A stretch of DNA of 64,000 nucleotides from Epiperipatus broadwayi (Eukaryota > Onychophora > Udeonychophora > Euonychophora > Peripatidae): NCBI GenBank assembly GCA_028023455.1, contig JAQFVV010000990.1, positions 64,001 to 128,000 of the forward strand, in the 5' to 3' direction. Numbering within the stretch: position 1 is the stretch's first letter; the number at the start of each line of letters is the position of its first letter. This document shows positions 48,881 to 61,844 of the stretch, piece after piece. The notes under the pieces are model-generated. The model searched no databases, was not told the DNA's origin, and worked only from the letters and a program-made list of their open reading frames with translations. A program made the translations under genes and the position numbers.

Positions 48881-49185
48881 AAAATAATTATCAAGTATAT
48901 ATAAAATCTCAAATACTAAAATTGTGATGTTGCTATGATTATGATATTTTAAATATCAAAATCATGCTAAGAATTAATCTAAGTTTAAATAATATTAATA
49001 GCCCTTTATGTATGAATGACCAGAATATTTATGTGAGTATTGCAATTATTCAGAGAAAATAACATCTTTGGTGTTTAGTCTTATTCATAGTACAATCTTT
49101 ATAAATATTAATTTTTCTAGTTTTATATATAAAAATATAATTTTAAACTTATCAATCAATAATATTTAAATATATCTGATAATGT

Positions 49186-49188
<3 letters not shown>

Positions 49189-49251
<63 letters not shown>
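49189..49251 (+). repeat. (AT)n microsatellite, about 62 bp
   Basis: Uninterrupted alternating AT. It is followed at once by the left end of the inverted-repeat element at 49258. Confidence 0.95.
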
Positions 49252-49255
<4 letters not shown>

Positions 49256-49257
49256 AA

Positions 49258-49838
49258 CACTTTATATTAAAATAGCTCAATGCATGTGTGTAAACAACAG
49301 AAGTAAATCACTTTCCTTCAGATTATGAATTAAACGCACTCTCATTGCTGAACAAAATAAGAATAGAATGAATTCTTGAAACTCTAATTCTTATAAGCAT
49401 ATCTTTATCAAAACTGTTAATAATTCAGAATGAAATTAATATATCATCTAGATGAGATGTGGCACTTAATGTTTATTAAACTTATAATCAGTTATACAAC
49501 GCTGGAGACAGAATCTCTCTTCATTATAATAATTATAAGATTTAATATGTAAACATTAAATTAAACCTAGCCCTAATGGATATATGCAAACAAAGAGAGT
49601 AAATCACTCTTTCTAAGGCCTTGTGTAATTGATTATTAGTTTAATAAATATTGATTGTTACATTTCATCTGGCTGATATATTAATTTCACTCTGAATTAT
49701 CATTAATGCCGACAAAGATATGCTTATAAAAATCAGAGCTTCTAGGAGGGATGGATTTATTTCTCTTCTTGCTCCTTTGTTAAACATTTAGAGTGCTTTT
49801 AATTTATAGCCTGAAGAAGAGTGATTTACACCCTTTAT
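49258..49838. mobile_element. Inverted-repeat element between two (TA)n tracts
   Basis: The left end (ACACTTTATATTA..., then GTAAATCACTTTCCTTCAG, TAAACGCACTCTCATT) is matched in inverted form at the right end (TAGAGTGCTTTTAATTTATA, GCCTGAAGAAGAGTG, TTTACACCCTTTA). The arms are imperfect. No coding frame is evident. CCTGAAGAAGAG near the right end recalls the PLE terminal motif, so a truncated PLE in inverted form is likely. Confidence 0.55.
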
Positions 49839-49848
49839 ATATATATAT

Positions 49849-51661
49849 TGTAACGGGCACGGGACGATCGAAAAAGCTCCAACTTCCCTTTCACTTATAT
49901 ATGTAATGGGGAATTCTTATTATTCAAAAATCGTCCACCTTCTGCTACCTCAAGCAGAGAGAAATACGGAAACAGACGAGCCGATTTCCGTACTTGACCG
50001 AATCTGTACACTATACGGATATAACCTCCAGATTATTTTTCCCAATCAGCTTTCTCCCGGCTGCTGTAAGATATTACAGTTACAGCGCTTGGCTAATTTA
50101 TAAATATTACAGGATAAAACCATGCGCCATCAACATTTCACGTGTTAATTTCATAATCAAAAGAATGCAAAAAATGAAATAATATTTCTACCCTCCTAGT
50201 ATTAGACTATTTTGTGGAGTGGCGAAGAATGAGACAAGACGGATTTTAAATAAATTGATATATTTTAATACTAACACATAATTTGATAATAAAAGATATA
50301 AGAAACATTAACATAAAATTTAAACATATTATATTTTACAGTGCTATAAGGAAATAAATACTTGAAATTCTTACAACTAAATACTTGAAATCATTATAAA
50401 TGCTGTCACATTTATAACTCGTTAGCCTAGCTGTCTATCAAAAGAATGTCATTACCATTCATGAAAGGCATTTGGCCATTGTCTATGGAATTTATGTGCA
50501 CATTTGACAATATATAAAATAATATTTAAGTTACCTAGGGTTTAGTCTTTGAGTTCATTCCGACGTGTTGTCGACCGTCACGTGGATTATCCACTTCTTT
50601 AGGAGGGACGGTCGTAGATTATATTTGGCAGGATGTAGCTTCTTGGTTAGTAAGGCATGGAGGATGAGGCATCACAGGTCGGGCCACTACAGGAGTCCAT
50701 AGGCAGGCGTTACTACCATAGCTGTTACATTATTGCAGAACCATTGGTACAGAAGTCCGGACTGACCGCGATCATGATGGCCTTAGCCGGTCATACTATG
50801 TGAGATATCAATGGTAAAAGTCGTGTTGGTTAGCTATATCGGCTGATTCTTGGAGCCGCGATTTTTCACCTTGTCGACTCGAAGTCTCAAGCTCTAATCT
50901 CTCCTTTTATCTCCTTAGCTCTCCACCTAATTTTTCTTTTTTTTTTTTTTAATTAAAACATTCCAATGGCCTTTGTCCTTTAGATTCTTTGTTTCCACTT
51001 GTTGTTGACACCTCCCATGCTATGCCTTCGGCCATATGTAACTTTATTTTATATGATTTTATAGCACTATGTACATTTTATTTATTTCCTTATTTTTCTT
51101 TGATTACTTACACAAATTTTAACGCATGTTTTTCTTTATTTCTTATTTAAAATTTAATAATCATTTATTTTTTATCTAATTCTTGCTTTACCTCTACTCC
51201 CTAAACCCGCATTTCGTTTATCGTCAAATGTGTACTTTGAAGCCCAGATTCTTATCTTTTCGAACATATTAATTTTCTAGGTTTTTCTTTCCGCGCTATC
51301 GAAGTTTTTCTTTTTCCCTTTTTTTTTTTTTTTTAAACTTTACTTTTCCTAAATCATATTTCACTACATGTTTTATTTATGTTTCTTTACTGCTTTAACT
51401 TTCCTACCGTATGCTGGTAGTATTATAATTTAATATTTACTTTTATCAAAATTCGGACTTTCACTAGCAAAAGATAACGATCTTGTTAACTCTAGTTCCC
51501 TCTCTTTCTCTTTGTTGTGCTAATTTTCAACATTTCTTGGTTTTGTTACTTTCCAAGCTCGTTTTTCTTTCTTATTTATTTCTTTCCTTCCAACCCTAAC
51601 ATTTCTAATTTGTGGATGTTTTGTAGGTACATGTGTGACCACAGTATGTGCGCTCATCATA

Positions 51662-51697
<36 letters not shown>

Positions 51698-51980
51698 ATG
51701 TACATGTAAAGATTGTAAAAGTTAAGATCTTATATTTTTAAATCTGCACTTCCTATCATTCTGCTTATTCCACTTATAAAAGTTACCAGTTAATACAGAT
51801 TTTGAAAAATTATCTAATTACCAATTTTATCTAATTACCAATTTTATTTTCATTTAATCAAACTAATTTAACAAAGGGAATGTACTTTTAAAATTGGTAT
51901 GTCTTAGTTTTTATTTACTTGTTAACTCAATTTATAAATCTGAATTGTTTATAACTGGGAATATTGCGGTTTTTTAATAA
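49849..51980. other. Less AT-rich block, possible LTR-type sequence, not identified
   Basis: It begins TGTAACGGGCACGGG directly after a TA tract and contains the window's most GC-rich stretch (about 50550-50870). CGACCGTC (50573-50580) pairs with GACGGTCG (50605-50612), enclosing a smaller GTGGAT/ATCCAC hairpin. A TG start could mark an LTR, but no second copy, primer site or enzyme frame is found. Frames at 49906-50182 and 51517-51741 have no recognisable domain. Confidence 0.35.
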
Positions 51981-51982
51981 TT

Positions 51983-52115
51983 AAAGACTATGTACCAAGC
52001 GTTGTTAGCCGAGAAGTCATCGCATCCGCCTTGCAAGCAAGTAGTTGGTTGCAGACGGTTGTGGGTTCGTGTCCCGGCCCTTGCTATGACATATGAGAAA
52101 AAAAGACTATGTACC
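51983..52115 (+). mobile_element. tRNA-derived SINE or tRNA retropseudogene with 14-bp target duplication
   Basis: AAAGACTATGTACC occurs at 51983-51996 and again at 52102-52115. Between the copies lies a tRNA-like sequence (A-box-like TTAGCCGAGAAGTC, B box GGGTTCGTGTCCC, anticodon-loop-like CCTTGCAAG, long variable arm) ending in an A-rich tail (GAGAAAAA). Target duplications plus an A tail mark LINE-driven insertion. Confidence 0.85.
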
Positions 52116-52119
52116 TTAT

Positions 52120-54614
52120 TTGTACTTTTTATTTTAGTAGAGTTTGACATTTTTTAAAATTCATTTTAAGATATAGTCAAATGCAATGTATACATCTCTT
52201 CTTACAGCTATCGACATTTTTCTTACAATATACTTAACATATTTTGCAATTATATATATTTTTGTACTCATTGATCTATATCTCTTCTAAGTAAGTTTTT
52301 TTTTTAATATTTGAAATACTTTATACACATACCTATACATATACGGGTATAAAAAACAGAAACAATGCATACCGCTAGCCGAAATTTATATAAAATATTT
52401 AAAACGCCCCTTAGCTATATTATTTCAGTCACACTCCTCCTTTAACCCTTTTCCCGCCTCTTACGAGGTTCCTCATAGACAGACATCTGACATCACTCTA
52501 ACTCTGCGAGTTTTTATACGAAAATATTCGTTCAATATGTTTTTAAATAGGTTTTTAAAAGCTCTATAAGATGGTGCCCTCTTCCGAATTCTTTTACAAG
52601 TAAAAAATATAAAAAAAACTGCATTTAAAGCTAAACAAAGAAAGAAGCTTATTGGTGATTGGCTCTCAGCCAGTTCTCAGCCAACAAAGACATTCTGATT
52701 GGCTGAAAAAAAACAAAGAAACCGCCTGATCAAAGAAAATAAAGATAAACGCTGAGATTTTCATTTCGAATGTGATTTAAGTATTAAAAAAAGGATAATT
52801 TGACAAATTAAAAATAATTTTTAAAAAATAAACTAAAAAAACAAAATTATTTTCGAAAAATATCGAAGATTTTTGTAAAAATATTGAAGCTGTAGTAAAA
52901 AGAAATATTTACTTTTCTATAACGTAAAAGTCGATCTTTTTGTTTATATTATAGCTTTTATGTTGCCGAAATTGAATATTTTAGAATAAATAAATAGCAA
53001 TTTATTTTTGAAAGAACTTTCGTTCTCTTCATAACCTGAAAAATTAATAATATACTTTTTATAAACGTATCTGAGTTGAATTTAATATTATAGGCGAATA
53101 TGTTTTAACAATAGGCTTTGTCTTCAGTTTCTGAGTTGGCCAATTAAAAGATTTGATTTTTACCTCATACAACCAATAATATAATTAGCGGTTAAAAGGT
53201 TAAATAAAGAAAGCTCGAATTTTAGCACTCCATTGAAAAAATTTCCTTTTCAATGTAGTACTAAAATTCCAGTTTTTTTTTATTTAAAGAGGGAATGCTG
53301 AAAGAATATAACTATGGTGCGTTTCAAATGTATTAAATATGTACGTATATTTTTAATATTTTTTTCTTTTTATTTCATACTTCGACTATAGCAACGTTTT
53401 TTTAAAAAAAATATGAAAATTCATTTTTATTTTTGTAAATATTTGTTATTAAAAGTTTTACAATTACAAAATCAATATTTTTATTTTTTTTTAAATTAAT
53501 ATATTTCTACGGAAGACAATTACATCAACTTTACTAAATATCTTTCTAGTATTTATTTTCTCATTTATTTATTTATCGTGTTGTCACCTGTTAAGAAAAA
53601 AACAGGCAATAATATTTTTTAAAAAAAAAATTTTTTTTTTTTTTCAATTTGAAATCAATCAACTTCCTAAACAATCAATTATTCTTTTTACTACTAGATT
53701 CATCTATTTATTTATTATTAACAAATAAAGTCCACGTAAATAATTTTAAATTAGACTTCTCTCTGGATGAAAGGTATATATATATCGAATAACATTAATT
53801 TAAATTATGACCTCTATAAAATACTTCAATGGCAATATTTGCTTTAAAAATCGGCTAATCTCTTCTGGAAACATTTTGACTGTCATAACTGGAAACTAGA
53901 TCAAATCTTATCAAACTTAGCAAATATCATCACAAAAACATTTATATTAAAGTCTAAACATTGTTTTTAATGGTAATATAATTAAAAATTAAATATGCTA
54001 AAAATAACATTCCAGCTTTAATATCAAATTAAATTGATGATATTTGGATATTTTATAGGATATCAGAGAGTTTCCAGGTTACTGATGATCAGTCATTATG
54101 TCAAAAATATGTGATCAACAAATATTAGCTATAAATTCCCAAAAAAATGTTTATGGCTAAGTTAAATTAACGTTAATCAATATTATTACATATTAATTAA
54201 ATTTAGTCCTACTCTTAGATTTTTTTTTATAAAATATAGAATTTTATTCAGAAATTTAGTTACAATATATGATAATAGTTAAACATAGGATATATTACAT
54301 GATAATCAGTGGGATGAAAGCTCACTATTGATATCTTGTTTGACACCAGCTAAAAGGACTAATGAGGATGAACGTGAACGTGTTTTTAATATGTGGTAGC
54401 TATCTGAAGTTAATCTACTTTTATTCAATATAGTTTAATGTGTGCAGAATATATAAATTATCTAATCTATGCTTATATTTAAATCAAGAACTTTTTGGGC
54501 TTTTTGTCATTTCTTTTTGGTTTATAATTAAAACAAATCTTTAGATCTTTATTTTGATACCTTTAAGTATAAAATATTTTATTTCATCATGTAAGTTTAA
54601 ATTTTCTTTTTCAG
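52120..54614 (+). other. Intronic sequence with an inverted repeat near 53.2 kb
   Basis: Mostly AT-rich, with no gene seen. At 53202-53285 an imperfect inverted repeat of ~38-bp arms (AATTTTAGCACTCCATTG against CAATGTAGTACTAAAATT) may be a miniature element. Several ATTGGCTGA strings occur at 52650-52710. The stretch ends in the acceptor TTTTTCAG at 54614. Confidence 0.45.
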
Positions 54615-54878
54615 TTATGAAGTTGCTGTTGGTATTACCCCTGGAGGGACACAAATTGTTGGTTTTCATCCTGTCGAACACAATCACTATTCTGCGACTA
54701 TTTCTTATCTTGATCTTAGCGAGGTGTCAGTGGTGTACGCTACTGTTAAAGGTCACAATGCCGTCAAATTATCAAACAAAGCAGTATCACAACCAGTTTT
54801 TATTAGCCAAATTAGTTCAGGGTTAACTCCTCTGGGAATTTCTTATGTAAACGATGGGAAAATATATGGAAAAGACAT
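54615..54878 (+). CDS. Exon 4 of the fibronectin-III-like extracellular protein
   Basis: This 264-nt exon has a strong acceptor (TTTCTTTTTCAG) and a donor GACAT|GTATGT. With the carried AG from exon 3 it reads SYEVAVGITPGGTQIVGFHP, then VEHNHYSATISYLDLSEVSV, then VYATVKGHNAVKLSNKAVSQ, ending DGKIYGKD. Y-E-V-A-V-G-x-T-P-G-G-T-Q is the characteristic C-C' region of this module type. VYATVKGHN is the F strand, equivalent to YVAKITAIN of exon 2. This exon completes one module and begins the next. It ends in phase 2. Confidence 0.85.
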
Positions 54879-56303
54879 GTATGTTATTTTTCCCCAATGA
54901 TTTAGTTATTTATTTTAATTTTAAAATGATGCAGTGTTTAATTATTTTTATTTTTTAAATATATTCCCAAATAATTAAGATTTAGAAATGCTTTAATTCC
55001 AAAAAGAAAAATCATAATATTAAAAAACTCTCTATTTAAATTTTATGAAAAGACAACTTTTATTAATACAAAATTAAAAGTTGGTAATACTCAGTTAGTA
55101 GGATAAAGGTCATTATTATGTAACAATAGGTTTATATAAAATAAATATTAAAAAACTAAAACAAATATTAATTTGTTTCTCTGGTTTGATTCTATAGGGT
55201 CTAGAATCTTTCTGCCTATTATATGATGATGTGTAACAAAATGTAGGGAAATAAGATTATTGTAATTGCAAGAATTTTTGTCTTCATGCTATTTTTAAAT
55301 AATTAGTTGTTTTTTTTTAAATTCTTTCATCATGTTATGCTTTTACATATGTTCCAAATTCAATTTATCTCCTTAAATTTTTGAATAAATAATTACTTTT
55401 CATTAACTTCCTCCAACATTTTGGTATTCCTAATCCTATTTTTGCTACATACTGTTTCTGCTCTTTTTTCCTTACACATTTCAATAACTTTCTAACTTTT
55501 CTTTTCCCGATTATTCAAGTTGGTGAATCAAGCATAACATTTAACCCATTTTTTTAATCTAATTTTTATAATCTACAAATAATCTTCTAGTCTTAATGAA
55601 AGTTTATTTAATCAATAAAACTCTCATTCTATTATCCTTGGTGCAATTATTTTCATTAGAAAAATAAAACATACATTAAAATGATGATCATGAATATTTA
55701 AAAATAGTAAATCATTTTATGGCTAACCATTATTGTTAATCCAAACATCTTTATTAGTTGTTTTAGAGTTAGGTGCAATTATTTATATTCCAAACTTTCA
55801 ACAAGTTTAATATACTTAACATATAGCTAAGTTTATTCTAAATTTCTATAATTAATACCATGTCATTAGCAATGCTAATACAACAACTTTTTAACTTTAT
55901 ATACTAATTTCAAATTGATAAAAACAGCACAAATTTTATAATTTATCAAAATAAATACTTAAATTAGATAGTAAATAAAAGTACCTCAATCATTTTTATA
56001 ATAGATAATGGATCTGGGTTTTTTTTAATATTATAAAAAGGGGCTTATTTATTTTACAAATATAAATTACATAATAAAGACAAAGGGTATGCTAATTTTT
56101 GGCTAAACTTAGAAAATATTTTAATTACAAAAGTCTGCAGTAGTGGATTTTACATTGCCCTTATAAGAGGATTCACATTTCATTTAATTAATTACTATTG
56201 AATGCTTTGAAAAAAAAACTTAATGTTAGGTTTTTATTTTTAAAAGTAATAACTATTAAAATGTATTATATTTAACATAATATTTTTTGACTGATTTTTT
56301 TAG
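54879..56303 (+). other. Intron between exons 4 and 5, AT-rich
   Basis: GT at 54879 and TTTTTTAG at 56303 bound it, and the phases agree. No other feature is recognised. Confidence 0.7.
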
Positions 56304-56440
56304 TGATTATCAAAATAAAAATAATTATATATCTGCACATTGGAACTTTAGTGGAGATCCTTGCCCTATTCTAAAGTATGAATGGGCCATTATTAAAATT
56401 GATGGAACTTTTATACAAGCCATGGAACCTGTTGCTGCTT
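56304..56440 (+). CDS. Exon 5 of the fibronectin-III-like extracellular protein
   Basis: This 137-nt exon lies between TTTTTTAG and the canonical donor GCTT|GTAAGT. With the carried AT it reads DIDYQNKNNYISAHWNFSGD, then PCPILKYEWAIIKIDG, then TFIQAMEPVAA. D-x-DYQ ... ISAxW-x-F ... KYEWAI is the opening half of another module, again with a single Cys and an N-F-S sequon. It ends in phase 1. The next exon is not seen in the remaining 7.5 kb, so the gene probably continues beyond the window. Repeated module structure and sequons suggest a large secreted or cell-surface adhesion-type protein, but the exact family is not identified. Confidence 0.8.
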
Positions 56441-56507
56441 GTAAGTAGTGTAAAAAACATTTAATTATATAATTAAACTTTGAGGCATTAGAAAAATAGA
56501 TTTAAAG

Positions 56508-56577
56508 ATGGATGGATGGATGGATGGATGGCTGGATGGATGGACGGACGGACGGACGGACGGACGGACAGACAGAC

Positions 56578-56608
<31 letters not shown>

Positions 56609-56765
56609 GAGACAGAGAGACAGAGAGACAGAGAGACAGAGAGACAGAGAGACAGAGAGACAGAGAGACAGAGAGACAGAGAGACAGAGAGACAGATAGA
56701 CAGATAGACAGATAGACAGATAGACAGATAGACAGATAGACAGATAGACAGATAGACAGATAGAC

Positions 56766-56808
<43 letters not shown>

Positions 56809-56923
56809 GAGACAGAGAGACAGAGAGACAGAGAGACAGAGAGACAGAGAGACAGAGAGACAGATAGACAGATAGACAGATAGACAGATAGACAGATAGA
56901 CAGATAGATAGATAGATAGAAAC
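56508..56923 (+). repeat. Compound tetranucleotide microsatellite (GATG/GACG/GACA/GAGA/GATA)
   Basis: Ordered blocks: GATG, GACG, GACA, (GACAGAGA)n, (GATAGACA)n, GACA, (GACAGAGA)n, (GATAGACA)n, GATA. The open frames across it (Tyr/Leu/Ser or Asp/Arg/Gln repeats) are artefacts. Confidence 0.95.
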
Positions 56924-56924
56924 T

Positions 56925-58400
56925 ATATTTCTTGTGTACTGTAGATTTCATCTATTTTATCCCATAACTTCATCTGTGCTAACTTTAAACTCCTCAGTAT
57001 GTGTATATAAGCATAAGAATAATTATGTTTGCATCAGTACACATATATATGTGAGTAAAATACTGTAATATTATCAGTTTATACATATATTGCATGTGTT
57101 TATATTTAAAATTTAGATCTTTTAGATTTTAGGTTTATATTATTAAAAAGAAGTTACTTTAACAGTTTTACATCAAGAAAAGTATATATGTGTATGAAAT
57201 CAACATAGTACCAAGATACATATATAGCAGAATGTTATTGAAGAGTTTCTAAAAATTCTAAATTTAAATTAAGTTGTAGTAAATGAAAATCATGCCACCA
57301 TGCACCTGTTTAATATAGCATGTAGGCTATGTTTCTAGTACTTGGGTTAAAATTCTAAACAATAGTTCAAGTCAATTTTGCAAATTAAAATTGATATAGT
57401 AAACAAGTTTTAATGGATTTACCTGCTGTGAAACCATCTTGTAACAAAAATAATATAGGATTTTAAAATTTGTATAATTACCATATATATTTAACACTCA
57501 AAAGCTTACTCTGTTAATTATATACATGTGGTCACCAGAATCCATGTCCATTTAATTTTTAAAATGATTGAGTAGAAGGGCTAAAGATTTGCTGTTTTTC
57601 CTGCAGGAGAATTGTCATCTCAAACCCCATCCTACATGTTGCAATGGCATGTGATCATCATCACTGGGATGGAAAGTTTCTAGTCAGAGCTTGCTGTTGA
57701 AAGAAGATACCATTACCAAGAAATCTGTCCAGTGAATAGCTGCACTATGCCTACCTTTAAAGCTACAAAAGAAGATCAGTAATATTCTTCAAAACTGCAG
57801 AGCTCTCTAAATTAAATCTCAAATCTGTAACTTTTAATATTAAACCAGATTAATTAATATACTGAACATTCAATCTTGTTTCTTAAAACTCCATTAAATT
57901 AATCATTTATAAAGTAATTTGTATAATCTTGCCTGAATTCGTTTATAATCTAAATTCATTTCTCTAATCTAAATAACTGTAGTCAGTTATTATTTAAATT
58001 ATTTATGAACTACAGTCATTCCTACATTTATTGTTATAATTATTTCATTTATTTTAATATATATATTATGGTATGCCAATATTTCGAGGCAGTGAATATT
58101 TTATTTTTGTAAACTTTTAAGGATAGATCATTATTAAACTCTCCATCATAATATTTAAGAATTCTACTAAGTATAGTTAATCTGTTTCAAATCCTATTCT
58201 GATAGATAACAACTAATTGCTACATGCTTGTTGTTGTCATTATTTTATTTTATTTATAGTTCATTAAGGTTTGCATGATAAATTATTAGAACATATGATT
58301 TTATCTGTAGTTAGAAGTAAGATGCTAGCTAAGGATGATATTAAAAATGTATTGTTAATGTTAAGACCATTAAATATACTTTCTCCTCCCTAACTTAATT
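56925..58400. other. AT-rich sequence downstream of exon 5
   Basis: A slightly GC-richer patch at 57600-57800 looks like a worn interspersed repeat. An AG after a pyrimidine tract at 57606 was tested as an acceptor, but it gives a stop with the carried base from exon 5. No gene is supported. Confidence 0.45.
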
Positions 58401-58403
58401 GTG

Positions 58404-58680
<277 letters not shown>

Positions 58681-58929
58681 TTATGTGTTTGAATTCCCAA
58701 ATGGTGCCATTAGAATTCCATATCACTACAACCTTACTTACTATCATCTGGTTATGCCAAACATGGCTCAGGAGGCATGAGATTCTTGTGAGAAAGAAGC
58801 AATGAATAACTAGGGATGCAAAAATGGAACTAAACAATTAGATTCTTTTTTAATAACAACAATTTTATTAACAATAATTCATTGCCAAGTCCTTCTAATG
58901 TAGTTTATATAATGAGAAGAAATCTAGGA

Positions 58930-59439
58930 ATATTTCAGGTAGGTCAATAGGTTAGCCAAGCAAAAACCCATTTTTAATTCACATGATGAGAAGAAGTCTA
59001 AAAATACATTTTAGGTAGATATATGTATACAATTAATATACAAGTATTAATAATCACATTTTGATGCTGATAGAAGCATTTCAAGTAGAAATGCAGATAA
59101 TATGTAAGTGTTCATAATCACCTTCTGATGTTGATAGAAGCATTTCAGATAGATATACGTATACAATTAATAAGCAAATGTTTTTAACCATTTATTCCAG
59201 GTGTGTAGATGCATTTTAAGCAGGTATACATATACAATTTATAAATAAATGTTTTTGACTATTGATTTCAATTCTATAAAAGCATTTAAAGTAGATGAAC
59301 AAATAATATCAGTATTATACTTGTTATTCCAGGTATGTAAAAATATTTCAGGTAGATGTACATATAATATCAGTATTGCAATTATTATTCCAGGTAGGTG
59401 AATATTTCAGGTAGATGTATATTTATACACATACATTTT

Positions 59440-59440
<1 letters not shown>
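58930..59440 (+). repeat. Degenerate minisatellite, unit about 60-75 bp
   Basis: TTTCAGGTAGAT-like strings recur at about 58934, 59011, 59080, 59144, 59213, 59285, 59347 and 59407. Each is followed by ATATGTATACAATTAAT- or AATATCAGTATT-like sequence. The copies are diverged. Confidence 0.65.
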
Positions 59441-61530
<2,090 letters not shown>

Positions 61531-61687
61531 TTCATAACAAAATATTAACAATTTGTAGTTTGATTTGTATGTATGGGTATGTATAAAACATTAAGAATAA
61601 ATTTATTTAAGCATTTCATGTTTATACCTTTTCAAATTTATTACATTTTAAAATATATTAATTTATTAAGCGCAAGCAGATGATATA

Positions 61688-61841
61688 ATAATAATGTGAA
61701 AGGCTGAAAGGCTGAAACTTTTGATAGCTGCCTTGTGTTTTGAATTGAGGGTTTACTGTGCAGTCATTATTACATTTGATTGGCTGTCATATAAGCATTT
61801 TAAGGCGCATCTGTCAAAGGTTTCAGCCTTTTATATTATTA
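61688..61841. mobile_element. Candidate MITE, ~155 bp with ~30-bp inverted ends
   Basis: The left end (TAATAATAATGTGAAAGG, CTGAAACTTTTGATAG) and right end (CTGTCAAAGGTTTCAGCC, TTTTATATTATTA) are imperfect reverse complements. The left arm contains a small AAGGCTG duplication. No coding frame. Flanking target duplications are not obvious. Confidence 0.6.
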
Positions 61842-61844
61842 CAT

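Noticed and set aside
56502-56951. Open frames rich in Leu-Ser-Val-Cys or Asp-Arg-Gln
   Set aside because: They are translations of the tetranucleotide microsatellite, open only because the repeat has no stops.
57590-57700. Possible exon after TTTTTCCTGCAG at 57606
   Set aside because: With the base carried from exon 5 the first codon is TGA, and other frames stop early.
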